Shown in pieces: positions 44,001 to 55,700 of a stretch of DNA of 64,000 bases. Where the stretch lies: contig JAYJMM010000090.1 in NCBI GenBank assembly GCA_037349105.1, positions 1,724,001 to 1,788,000 on the forward strand, read 5' to 3'. A program made the translations under genes and the position numbers. This stretch comes from Limnomonas spitsbergensis. Taxonomy: Eukaryota; Chlorophyta; Chlorophyceae; Chlamydomonadales. Numbering within the stretch: position 1 is the first letter of the stretch; each line of letters opens with the position of its first letter. Below the pieces are notes generated by a model, which saw only the letters and a list, made by a program, of their open reading frames with translations, made no database searches and was not told the DNA's origin.

Positions 44001-46990
44001 GCCCAGCCAGTGGGAAGCCAGGTCCAGAGGGGATGGGCCAGGAATTGCGCCATACCAGAGCAACAACCAGCCTGCCAGGCAGGAAGGCAGGGCCAAGGGC
44101 GTCACGTGGGCCGACCAAGCCACAGCCTTGACAACCAGCACCCACAGCGTTGGGGGCACCCCCAAAGCCTGCTTCCAATGCGGCAGCCTGGACCACCTGG
44201 CAAGGGACTGCAAGACTCCCAGGGCTAGAGACGAGCGCCGCCCGAACCCCCTGGCCACTGACATTGCCACGGGGCAGGCTAGGCGGCCACAACAGCCGTA
44301 CCCGCAGCCGCCAAGACCGCAGGGGCAACCCGCCAACATGACCTATGACAGAAACCAAGGAGGCAGGCAGGCCCAGAGGCCGCCGCAGGGGCAGACGGGG
44401 CATGGCCAGCAATCAGCTCATATGTCCCACCTTTCTGGCCCCTCCACGCTTGCTGAGCTGGATGGGTGGCACCAAACGGTGGCCGAAATGCTCAGCGAGT
44501 CCGTGGCTCTGATGACGCAGGTCGGGCTGGCGCCCAAGCATGGAGAGTACAAGCAGGCCGCCCACAACGCCAGGCCGCGGTCCTTTAGACCCTCCTCTAG
44601 CAGTGAGGAGGAGGAGGAGCCGTTGGTTATTGAACACCCTTCCAGGAAGGGAGAAAAAAGGCTTGCATTAAGGCGACTAGCTGACGGCTTGTGCGATGTC
44701 CGTGCGCAGGTGGGCTACATTAACGAGCGGCTTACGGCACTGGCACACACCACCATGCCAATGGGAGTCACGCCCGTCCGCGGTGAGCCGGGCTGGATAG
44801 GTCAGGGTCGTAAGATCACCGTCAGCCCCAGGCTGCAATACTTCACAAACGACAGGCGCGACTACAGCCAGTGCGTAGGCCTCATGGTGAAAGGGAAGGT
44901 GCTGGTGGCCCAGAAGGCGCTGATGGACACGGCATGTTCATGCCATGTCATCACAGTCAACATAGCAGAAAAGCTGGTAGCCATGGGGGCCAAGCTGGTC
45001 CTGACGGATGAAAAAATCAGGACCACCGATAATGCAGGGGCTGACCTGCACGGGATCCTGTTCATCTACGTCGTGTACGGGTACGGAAGCCCGAATGCGA
45101 TCGTGGAAAAGGCAGCGGTCAGGGTGGTCAAGACGCCCCCTGACGCGTATGAGCACCTGGTGGGGAACCCCGAATTCCTCAAGTATGGGGGAATCCTAGA
45201 GGCCGCAGGGCGCTTAACCCTGTTCCCTCAGGGTGGAGCCGACGGACTTACCCTGCCGCTAGAGCTGGCCTCTCCGGCAGGGGGCCACCAGGCGGCTGCG
45301 GCAGCATGGGCCGGCTTAGACGACCCTGCCCGGGTGCCTGAGGAATGGCCGGCAGATTGGGGCGAGATGAACCCAGACTTAACCCCACAATGTGCCATGG
45401 TGACAGGTACAGGAGGCAGCCCTGCGACGCAAACCACCGTCGTCGCAAACCGCGTCGCCCGTCTGCCCGCAGCAGAGGCACCTGCGGCGGCACCAAAGGG
45501 AGCCACGCAGGCCAAGGCCAAGGGGAACCGTGGCGCAGGTGCTGAGGCAGCGCACCAGCGAGCAAGACAAAAGGGAGTCGCCCTTGCTGCAACGCCAGAG
45601 GCGGGCCCAGAGGCCACTGCCCAGGCTCACTCTACGCCAGCGGGCCCGGACGGTACCAGGGGTACCGGGAGCCGGTCCGCCAGCGGAGACAAGGGCGGCA
45701 AAGCCGTGGGCCCCTACGTGGCCGCGCAGGACAAGGCAAGGTTAGCCATGGAGCAGGAGCACACCGCCCGAAGGGAGGTCAGGAGTGCCCTGAGAAGGCA
45801 ACAGGACGGCCCATGCGCGTATTGCGACATGCGCATATCGCATACATACCAGGAGCAGCGGCTTAGGGAGCTCCTGGAGAACGAGCCGGGCCAGAGCGGG
45901 GACCCGTATAGCAGGGGCAGCTGCCAGCCAGGCTCCCCAGCTACGCACACTCGGGACGCCAGCTCCAGCGATGAGGAAAGTACCGACTCGGAAACTGAGC
46001 CGCGGGCAGATCAGGACGACCCCAAGGAAGCAGTCATCAGCAGCCTGGAGGCCCAGGTCCAGGTACTGAGCAGGGCCATCCGGACCTCAGCCAAGCAGAA
46101 AATTGCCAGCAGGGAAGCAGACATATACTTCTTCAAGATGGAGCAGTCCCGGGCTGTGGCGGACGGGGCTGCAGAGAAGGAGCTGTCCCGGTGGAGGAGC
46201 GAGTGCGCCAGGTGGATCGCCGAGGTCAATGTGCTCAAAAGGAAGTACAGGGAGGAGTACAAGGGCACAGAAGCAGCCCCAGAATCGTGCCCCCTTAGCA
46301 CCTGTGGAGCCCAGCGGGAGGCCAGCAGCGGAGCTAAAGGAAAGGCCGGGGAGGCCAGGCGGCCGCAGCCTACAGCAGAGAAGACTGTCGAGCCCCCACA
46401 GCAGGACGCGGCACCAAGCGAAGGAGCCAAGGGAGGAGTACAGGACAGCAAAGAGGGAACGCTCGGGGATAAGCTCACTGAGGTATAGGAAGTTCTGCAC
46501 GAGCTCAACGACCCCGCCCTAGGGGACTACCCGGAGGATCCATTGCCAACCCAGTTGGATAATGGAGCCAAGCCCGAGCGGGACGATCACCCCAAAGCAA
46601 GGGCCAACCGCACCCCATCTCCAAGGGCACGGGGGTCAAGCTGCGGCCCAGAGCGCGATCCCGACAGCGGCAGGGCGCCCAGGAGCGCCAGCGCCGAAGA
46701 GCGTCAGCCACGAGGAAGGAGCCCAGAGCGCCGCAGCCACAGCAGGGAGCAGCGGGCTCCCAACACCGAGCAGCGCCAGGACGGACGCAGGCCGGTGGTG
46801 CAGGCAGACAGAAGGACCGGCGCACAACAACAGCCTCGGGCGGGATCACCGGACAGAAGGCCGCCCCCAGCCCCGCGGGGCGTCAGCGGCGGCAACCAGC
46901 GCCCCAGGGGCAGGGAGGCCCACAGCCCAGTCGGCAGGAACCGGAGCAGAAGAACTAGAAGCCGCAGTCCCGTCACCCCAGGCCAACCCT
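41010..46990 (+). mobile_element. Decayed gag-protease retroelement, no reverse transcriptase seen
   Basis: A long frame begins at ATG 41010 but is split by frame changes near 41290 (at a C7 run), between 41650 and 41830, and near 43440. TAG codons interrupt it at 43849-43851 and 46486-46488. The conceptual product is Gln/Arg/Ala-rich and hydrophilic. A gag-like helical segment follows at 43540-43910, then a CCHC zinc knuckle (CFQCGSLDHLARDC, about 44169-44210) and a retropepsin-like domain (about 44880-45230) with LMDTACSCHVI at the catalytic Asp. A coiled-coil, Glu-rich region lies at 46020-46270, and an Arg/Ser-rich tail follows the second TAG up to about 46990. I found no reverse transcriptase, RNase H or integrase, and no matching long terminal repeats. 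This fits a non-autonomous or truncated LTR-type element. Its G+C is higher than its flanks. Confidence 0.75.
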
Positions 46991-48734
46991 CCCTCTTACA
47001 CGGTACGCTGTCCCAGGTTACCCCTTTACAGCCCTTGTACCTCTGCAGTATAGTACAAGAGGCGCGTGTGTACATGTGTTGTACCTTAGTTGTGAGTAGT
47101 TTGAGCCTCTCTACAGCAGTACTGACAGCTTACACCATTTTGGCACGGTTACTGCTTTATGGTGCGACATTCAGTATCCCCCCCAGATTGCCGCATGGCA
47201 AACCCCAGGCCCATGATGTGATGATACCAAGAGATGAGGTTGAGGATGCTCCTGTTAAGGATGGTGCATATCAGAATGTGATGCTCCTCTGTGCTGTAAG
47301 AGCTTCACTCGATATGGCCGCTGGGCCCTGCAATGACTGGAAAACAGGAAATCTCAGCAACAACTACTACCTTACAAGGTCTTTGACAAAATCCACAGCT
47401 GATATCTGAACCTGCTTTGTTTTGATCTCATCGATAAAAGGCACACTGATTGCCCTGCGAAACCGCACACTGGAAAGAATGAGAGGGCCTTCTCAGCTTC
47501 AAAAAAAATTGGTTTAGCTCAACAACTAAAAAGTGTGCAGCATGCATGGTGAAGGAATGGTGTGATGTGCATGAGACCCCCACATGGTGTGATACTAAAG
47601 ATATGATATCAAGTACCATCGATGGACACACACACACACACACACAAATCAACTGAAACTTGGAAAAATACATGATCCAACACCTAACCCACACCAGCAG
47701 CCATGACACAATACTTGTCAATGTGCTCATACTAGCCTGAGGGCACCTGAGCCATGCAACAAATATGCTGCTCCACTGGACTGTACAAATCGTCACATGA
47801 TCGTAAACCCACCCACACATGCGCGGCACCATCCACCACCACACAATGTATCCTTCTTAGGCACCCCATGGAAATTCAAATCTGCAAATCTAAAAACTCC
47901 CCAAACCCTCAAAACCCCCAAGGACAGCCATAACTGCAAATCCTCAACCACATAAACACTTTTTGATCCGGTCAGATTTCAAATCAGGCCTCAGCAAGAT
48001 CCTCACTTTGCAAGACCCCAAATCAAATCAGGCCTCCATAATACACTTTGCCACACTTTGGCCGTCATTAGTAACCGTGGCAACACATCAGATAAGGCCA
48101 GCCATCAGTCTCGCCCCTGTGTGGGACCAAAATCTGTCGAGCCGAAGCTCCCTACCAACAAAATTCCGACACATGCATATGAATTGGATCGCCAGCAACT
48201 GCGTAGAACCAACGGTGAGCAGTCGTGCAGCGAAGTTGCAACAACTGTTTCACACTTTTGTGGCCCAAACAAGTGCATGTGACCACAACAGCGAGGATTC
48301 ATGCGGCAAATTTGCGGCAACTGTATTGCACCTAAGCAGCCAAAACAAGTGCGTCTGGTCATCCAGCAGGCAAGCCTTGGCCATTTTGAAGCGGGCGACC
48401 CAGGGTGGGAGCAAAGAGGAGGCCATTAGTGACTTCTCCCCTAGACTCTAATAAGATGAAACGGGGCCTCAAAATCCCCTAGGGCTGGGATTGTCCGACA
48501 TCCTTCATTTCAAGGAAAATATTTGTCTTAATGTTGGGGCCAATCTCGCACTTGACTGCCGCCCAATTGACGAACCATATGAAATGTCAGAGCCCACGTG
48601 GAGGCCATAGAAAGCCGCCACTTCGCGGCATCCCACCTCAGCATGGGAGGACCATGCAAGCAAGAACCTAGCGTGTCCCAATCAGGACAACAGATCAGCG
48701 GGGTGGATCGCCAAAGGTAGACTCCTAAGAAAGG
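46991..48734. other. Retroelement 3' flank and intergenic stretch
   Basis: A (CA)n microsatellite lies at about 47625-47646. A two-copy 75-base repeat (CAAATTTGCGGCAACTG / GAAGTTGCAACAACTG ... CAAACAAGTGC) is at 48225-48360. A CCAAACCCTCAAAACCCCC degenerate run is near 47900. No gene recognised. Confidence 0.5.
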
Positions 48735-49011
48735 AGACGCAGAAAGCTGCAGGGAGCGTTCCGGCGTATGAGACAACTGGCTCATGGTCCCTGAAAACAA
48801 AGCCACGTCACAAGCACACTATCACATCTGGCATGCCTCCGGGCAGCCGCCACAGAGTGCCAGTGCACACAGCCGCAGGGAGCGTGCCAGGGGCTCAGCC
48901 GATAGGCTCATTGTCCCAGAAACGAAGCCGCATCACTATCACCTTAAGCATTACTCCAAGCAGCCGCCACAGAGTACCAATGCACACAGCCATAGGGAGA
49001 ATTCCTGCGTC
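48735..49011 (-). pseudogene. Decayed tandem echoes of the last codons of the PDDEXK_6-like gene
   Basis: The true 3' end codes VTRGFILKDEAAA then TGA. The 110-120-base unit that includes it is repeated at about 48885-48960 and 48740-48830. The order of blocks CAGCCGCCACAGAGTnCCA, TGCACACAGCCnnAGGGAG and a GAnACnAAGCC(A/G)C(A/G)TCAC remnant of the coding end is kept. Confidence 0.72.
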
Positions 49012-51437
49012 TCAGGCGGCGGCCTCGTCCTTCAGGATGAAGCCTCGCGTCACAACCTTATAAGATCCCGGCAGAGACGTCGGTCCCTCCTTCGAAGGCT
49101 CTGCCACCGCCGCCGCCACCACCGTAGGTGCAGGCCTGCCCTTGCCAGCGCCGCCTGCGAGGTGCGCCTGCGCGTCGATGTGGGCCAGCATCAGGTTGAG
49201 GTCCGCCACCGTTCCGGGCCCCGACGTGGGTGCCACGGCCAGGTCAAAGCAGGAGGCCGAGAGCCACCTGCCGAACATTGCCGAGTAGGAGCGCCAGGGC
49301 GGCAGGGGGCTGCAGAGGTCCTCGAACAGGACCGTGAGCTCCAAGCAGAGCAGCTGCAGCAGCGGGGCCAACTGGGACGCCAGGCCGACGAACACTTCGG
49401 GAAGCAGAGACCAGACCTCTCTGGGGAGGGGAAGCGTAGGATGTTTCATGATTTAAATCAGCAGTTGTTTTTTCATGCCGTTGCTACATGTCAGGCTGTG
49501 TAACTGACTTTGTCAGCAACACTCCGGCCTCTGGCAGGCAGCCCCATTGGTGGCCAGCCATGCTTCATTGGCCACCAGGTGTAGGCCGGTTCAGGTTTGG
49601 TCCCAATAGGACCTTTAAGTTAAGGCATGCTGACGGTGGCCTCGTACCCCCCCCCAAAAACACTGGTTTAAATTGGTGGGTTTCTTATCAAATTTCATGT
49701 ATGGAACATTAAAAGCTTCAGAAGCCATCCACTCTACCCACCTTGTCCACCATCCCCCTGTCCTGCCCCAGCTGCATATCTGTACCGCCCACTGCGCCCA
49801 CCTGTACCGCTGCGTCATGTGCGGCGTCGAGAACTGGTCCTTGAAGTTGGGATCCACGACCAGCCCCTTCCCGACCTGTCGTGCGCCCAGTGGCACGCAC
49901 ACGATGAATTGGCCGCCCATACTCCTGCTCCAGTACTCCTTCGTATCTGTGACGCGTCGGAGGAGCACACGGCAGTCCAAGTCCGACGTTGCCAGGGCGA
50001 CAGCTAGCTCCGGAACTGGGCACGGGCCGGGGACCTGCAGCTGGTCCCGCAGTACCCGAGCTAGGCGATCACTATTCTGGGCCACCTGAAGGCGTCGGGG
50101 TTGAAAGGTCAGGGTTTGAGGTACAAGGATTTTGAATCAGGGGGAGGGATTGAGTCGCTAAAGATGTGGGTTCAGGGATCAGCTGAACAAGGGCCAGCTC
50201 CAGCAGTTGTTTAGGGTTCATTTATTACAACGCAAGTAACGCACCTACTTCAGGGGCTGGCACAGTATGCGCCATACTACTGTGGGCAGGGTCCTGACCG
50301 AACAAAGTGCGCCATGCATGCGTGTGCGAGGTGCACCATGCACCTGTTAACCGTGTGGAAGGCATGTAGCCATCTAAGGTGTACGTGATGGACACGAGGC
50401 ATCTTGGAAATATAAATTATGGTGCATGCGCCATGCTTCTGTGAGCAAGGTGCAAAACCGTGCATGCACATGCAAGCTGCACCGTGCAAGATGCATGCAC
50501 AAGCAAGGTGCACCATGCAAATGTGGGAGAGGGCCTCTCAGCTTTACAACCATATATGTAGTTGTGGTGTGCACGACTAGACTGCGAATCCTGAGATCAC
50601 TTCTGAGGCAGGTGTTGTCGAGAAGGGGAGGGGGGGTTCCAGAGGAGAGGAAGGGATGAGTGGGCGGGAAGCTACTCTTTGAATTTCGGCGAATGGAAAA
50701 GGCGCGCCTTGACTGTGGGTGAGGAGGGGGCGTACCTGGACTGCAGATTCCGAGGCGGGTTGAAGCAACGCCAAGATTTTAAGCCGAATTGGATCCGAAA
50801 TTGAGCTGCTGCCGGCCCTTGCCGCACTTGGCGCCTTTTGACCTCTATCGGACAGGAAGTATCTGACAGGGACTGCAGCAGCCGCAGGGGCCCGAGAGTC
50901 AGCCACCCCGTTGTGTTGGTGGATGATGGCGCGAGGAGCAGAGCCCGACGTAAATACGTGGGCGGTGCTGCTGAGAGGGGCGGTTTGCTGCTGCTGTTCG
51001 TTGGAAGCTCGCTCGACGGTGGAGAAGAAGGTGGATTTACAGTCCGCGGCAGCAGGTGCAGCAGGGTTGGGGTGAATGCTGCGGCTGCTGCTGCTGCCTG
51101 ACTGCAGTATCTGCTGCTGTGGTGGTAGTGGGGAGGGCTCCAGCGGGACAGCGGCAGGTATAGGCTCTATTGCAGGCAAATGCATTTGCTGCGTGGAAGC
51201 ATCTTCAGAGGCTGTGAGCTGCACTTGCTTGCTTGCGTGACCAGATGTGACTAAGAGGCGATACGCGACGGAGCTGCCGTCACTGCTCTGGACGCTGTTG
51301 TTGTCGTTGGCGCATTCGGCCACCGCTGTGCGAGTGGGGGTCGTTATCGTTTCCTCTTTATCAGCGCAGTGGCTCCTACTGTTGCAACCTAGTAAGGCAA
51401 CGCCGATGCCGGAGAAAAACGAGGTGAAAACCTTCAT
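49012..51437 (-). CDS. PDDEXK_6 (DUF506)-like protein, three exons, 464 aa
   Basis: Exons 51437-50736, 50085-49802 and 49420-49012; all junctions are GT-AG and in phase. Residues 1-234 are low-complexity (Ser/Gln/Pro/Ala) after MKVFTSFFSGIGVALLG. Residues about 235-375 follow the plant DUF506/PDDEXK_6 pattern: a central strand pair, GLVVDPNFKDQF near 310-319, LPEVFVG near 335-341, a Cys-containing helix, and LPPWRS near 368-373 followed by a Trp-Leu-Ser turn. The family is assigned to the PD-(D/E)XK nuclease-like fold, but plant members have no proven nuclease activity, and the biochemical role here is unknown. The Arg/Tyr-rich 'ARPT' stretch of plant members reads STPHMTQRYR. Exon 2 begins with GTG directly after an acceptor, so exon 1 supplies the start. 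The gene is head-to-head with the orphan gene at 52170. Confidence 0.74.
49515..49670 (+). repeat. Dispersed repeat D, copy 2
   Basis: Lies in intron 2 of the PDDEXK_6-like gene. Shares GGTGGCCAGCCATGCTTCAT, TTGGCCACCAGG, TCCCAATAGGACCTTT and GGTGGCCTCG blocks with 24730-24865. Confidence 0.72.
50280..50530. repeat. GTGCACCATGCA low-complexity repeats in intron 1
   Basis: Irregular copies of GCAAGGTGCACCATGCA and TGCATGCACA fill much of intron 1 of the PDDEXK_6-like gene. Confidence 0.65.
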
Positions 51438-52169
51438 GGAGTAGCCTGTTTAGTCAGAGTTTTGGACCTTGTTGTTGTTTTATCGTGTGGCCTGGATCGA
51501 AGCAAATTTGGCACCAGAGACGCCCTTTTTACTGGCAAGAGGCGTGGGCTTCATATGTAGCAGCTGGAGAGCGAAGGTAATTTGAGGTGCAGACGTGGCA
51601 AGTCGAGATTGCCACGTCAGTGAATGTGACGGCTCGTGACGGAATATCTCCGTACCGGCTGTGGGACCACAACCAGAAGTGTTAGATTTGCGTTAGCTAT
51701 CTTATATGCTTCGGACCCAAGCAAAAAACAGGACAAAATACGGCATTTCGGCAGCTTCTGATACGGCAGCAGGCGTTGTGCGTGCCGACCATTGAACTAT
51801 TGGATGACCCCATGCGGTGTAGGGAGCCTGGAGGTGAACTGAAACGGCGCCTGTAAGATGTGAATGCGTCAGCATTGGACGGTACATCGCTCGAAATTGG
51901 TTTCTCTGCTAGCGTTGCATCGAACTTGCAGCGAAACGTCTTTCACGTGAAGATCCTCGAATGAAAGAACAACAAAAGAAAGAAAACGCCTGAGCGTGGC
52001 TTGATGTAGCGAGATCCTGTCTATGTCGGGATGCGTCCAAGATTTGGGGCTTCACGTGGAAATAAAATGCTGCTGTCTCCTGGAATTGCAGATCACCTCT
52101 TCCATTTACTGACGACATCAAAAACGGCTGTGCTCTAATTGTAACACCTGGCAGTGGCAACATTACAGA
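51438..52169. promoter_or_regulatory. Putative bidirectional promoter region
   Basis: The 732 bases between two divergent ATGs contain no repeat element, unlike most of the window. Transcription start sites are not determinable by eye; no clear TATA box was identified at a consistent distance. Confidence 0.4.
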
Positions 52170-52777
52170 ATGAGCGGTATCAAGTTTTCGTTTGGGTCCG
52201 TGTCCAGCAAGAAGGGTGCGCCAGATGGAGAATCTGGCCAAGCAAGTCAGGGCGCGCCGAAGCAGGCGACTCCTGCAAGTAAGTCGATGTTTATACGAAT
52301 TTGCCTGGTGAACAATGAGCTTTAAGATTCACGGCATGCATTATGTGTCATGTTTGCAGATGACGAGTACATAGTCCTGCAAATGGGACCAGCAACCGAA
52401 AAGAATAAATTCACCACGAAGCTTCAGGTTATATCCCGCGACGGACGCTGGATACACCCCATTATGGGGAAAGCAGAGGCACTCAACAGTATTGCTGCCT
52501 TCGGCCTGGGTGCACGTGTGAAGTAAGTTTAGGTCTAGTTTGAATTCAACAGGTCTTGTTTGTCTAGCACCAGAAAACCAGGAAGAGATTGCAATTTGTG
52601 TCAGACATTTGTGCCAGACAGGTTTGCAGGCTTGTGCTATTGTGGATGTCCTCATGTAATTTGTGTACATGCCCCAACAGGATTCCTACCAGCGGAAGTA
52701 CGATGTGCAATCCTCAGTATGACGTATCATACGGGACCATTTCCATCCCAAAGCTCTTAACCCCCCAAAGCTCCTAA
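52170..52777 (+). CDS. Small three-exon orphan protein (122 aa)
   Basis: Exons 52170-52278, 52360-52522 and 52681-52777. Junctions are GT-AG (donors CAA|GTAAGTC and GAA|GTAAGTT; acceptors TTTGCAG and CCAACAG) and phases join. The product starts MSGIKFSFGSVSSKKG, has a Ser/Gly/Gln linker, and continues with a compact region containing EYIVLQMGPATEKNKF, VISRDGRWIHP and GLGARVK. It ends in a Cys/Tyr/Ser segment before TAA. The N-terminus recalls the opening of G-patch/KOW splicing proteins, but no G-patch follows. I do not recognise the family. Short introns and strong splice sites support it as a real gene. An alternative is that further exons follow and the TAA is intronic. Confidence 0.6.
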
Positions 52778-55700
52778 ACCCCCCATCACTTTCACAAATC
52801 CAACTAGCGCAAATCTCCTCGTTCCGACGGTACATGTCAGTTGACGTGCCAGGATGTGTACATTGACGTGTTCATCTCTCTCCGCCAAAACTCTTGCTCT
52901 GAAAATTATGCATTGACATGCACACTGCGATGCATTATGATTGCTTGATTACAACATCATGTGGTGCGATGCCGGGTGCGATGTTAGCCCCAACATACAG
53001 ATACACAGTTGACCAGGATGTTGACCGTCACATTCTGATAATGCGAGCTTACCCACGTGTTTGCTGCTGGTGCATCTGCTGCAACGGCATACTGCTGCTG
53101 GCTTGTGCTGAATAAGCAGATTGTTGCTGATGTCACCACTCCTGATGCCTCTGTCCTACCTTCCGTTGTTGGCTGGCAGTTCGGGTTGTGTGCCCCCCAA
53201 CTGCATCAGAGATTCAGAGGAGCCCTGCCTTGTGGTTTTATTTCCCAGCTCGTTCAGTCCCGCTGATTCGTCTGCTGATGCCTTTGTTGCATGCTGCTGC
53301 CGGCCGGTGTCACAGGATGATGCATGAGACACCATAAGTGCATTGTAGTGGAGCACGTGCTCCATGCTTGCTTCCAATGCCCTAGCATCATGGCGGCCCT
53401 TAGGGAGTGTGGGTGGGCTGCTCCTCCGAGCGAGGCTACAGACTTCCACCAACTCTATCGGGGCAGGCAAGGGTGGGAGACCCTGGCTTTTGTGGATGAT
53501 GGACTACATCTTCCACAAAAGCTTCCAGCTTGTTGAAGGCTAGTCTCTTCAGAGGCCCGAGTTGCGGTCTGCCTGCACTTTTTGTTGTCGTTTGGAAGGT
53601 GAACACGCTTTCCTTCCTTTCTGTTTGCCGATGTGGCTGAGTTTTTTTCCAGCAGGGCCCAAAGGTGTAATGTCTTTGAACCACGAATTTACCTTGCTTA
53701 AGTTTGGTCCAAGTCAATGCTGGTGAAAAATTGGGAGCTTCTACCGTTATACTTTCTGTCTACAATCTTATTACCAACTTTTTTCTACGCTGCCTGATCA
53801 CGAGCCGTCGCCTTCATGTGCCCCTTGAGATAGGCTTGGTAGTCACGTCTGCCTATTGGAATAATGGAGTGTTGGTTGCCATGTCATCGCCACATTCTAC
53901 TGCCACAGCCAGAGGACGCGAGCGACAGACAGACGCGGCGGGAAAATAAACTTGAGGGTTGAGGAAACAACGCGGCATGGCCCCCCCCCCTCCTTCGGCC
54001 AGGCATTGCTGAACCGAGGTCGGTTTTCACATCTGCTCTCATTTACTACCATTACTACCATAGAGGCCTCCTATGTCTCATCATGCAAGCGGTGTGCAAA
54101 ACTGGCCGAGTACGGTTTAGCTGAATATTGACCAAGTAAATGTGTGTGAAACCATGGAGATTGGTTGACCGTGTGTCAGTTTGCACAATTCGAGGATTCA
54201 TAAAAACTTACGGTTAACCCTGATAGGATCTGAATTGCGCACCCATGTTGAGAACTAATACATCAAATTCGTCGCGCATGCAAAAATGACCCTACTCCGC
54301 ACAAGCGCTGCTGTTTTTTTTTTAATAGTTGTTTGCTACACCGTATCGCGCAGCTGGTCCGAAAAAATTAATTCAATACCTCAGAGCGCTTTCAACCAGC
54401 CGTAAAATCAACTCCGCGCAGCTCTTACAGCCACTACGCACGTATAGTCAACTCAATTAAAACCCTATTTTTGTGTCGATGGGGTGGAGGTGGGCGCATG
54501 AGTTTTGCTCTCATTTGTCAGCTGAAGGTGAAGATTTGCAGGAGATTTGACTGACAGTCCTTGATGGGAAGACTATCCCCTTACTAGTTGGCACAATTCC
54601 TATCTCTGGTCTCCATATGTTTGTATCATTGTTCTAAATCACTTAATCAAACATTGAAATCGCTCTATTACAGAAGTTTCACACACGATACTCATCTCAA
54701 TGATTTATACACTTCACACATTTTAAACACTGAACTCGGTTAAGTTACGCATCACACAGTGCCTCACCTAGTTCACACTTTTTAAAAAACACTTGAACTT
54801 ATTGAAATGTCGTTCACGCATCACACAGGTTTTACACAGCCTTACACAATTTACTGAGATCTTCTTCTTTCCTTCTTAATTTTCCTAGGAGGCGTTTCGA
54901 CGAACTCTTTTGCATCCACGTCATGTTCTATGGCTGGGGCTAATCTTCTGCACCTTGGGGTTCATTCCCACGCTACTGCTCAGTGGTTGTGTGTTGGTTG
55001 CTTGCCCAGGGGGGTCACTGGTTTTCGCTCGCTATCCTAGCGTATTTAGTGCCTGTCCCGGTTTACGGGCACAAGTCCCATGCATATAAAATGATGCCCC
55101 GTTGGACTGTAAAAACTTCACAAAACTTCTCAGTTTGACTTTTTTAATAATTAAATTTTGGAATTTTCGCTTGTGAGTACCCACACTGTAAAAATGCCCC
55201 ACACATTCCCAAAACGGTATCAGTATTCTTATCATCATGTTGAATGCATGGCATTCCCACCTACCCTGCAGTTGCTACGCCTTATCTCGTTAGCGTAACG
55301 CCAGTTTTCACTTCAGAGGCTTCGCGGATTAACATGAAACTAGTCATAGCCCCTGCGGATTAAAAAAAACTACTTTTTTGACTAGACAGTTAAAAATAAA
55401 CTTTTATACATTTCCTCGCGCGAAGGCAAAGAACAACTACGACAAACGTCTACATCCATGAGTAGCGGCTTCCTTAAAAGATTGGATCAGACCCCTCGTA
55501 CCCTATAGAGCCTGCATTGCTATGACATCAAAAGATTATTTCGAGGTTTCCCAGGCGGGAAAGTCGGGGGATAGCTCCAAAATTTTGCCCTATCGTTGAA
55601 ATTAAATTTTAGGATTGGAGTCCCGACTTTTTGTTGCCTCAGATCTAGATCCCCTTGGGTGAAATGCTTCACAGTACATGTGTGGTACATGCATCCATTG

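Noticed and set aside
35500..46488. TAG reassigned to Gln
   Set aside because: Homologous orphan paralogs use TAG and TAA as their terminal stops, and frameshifts accompany the internal TAGs. Kept as a finding for testing but not adopted in the annotation.
39600..48500. Long terminal repeats of the gag-protease element
   Set aside because: I compared the 39.6-41.0 kb and 47.0-48.5 kb flanks by eye and found no matching direct repeat.
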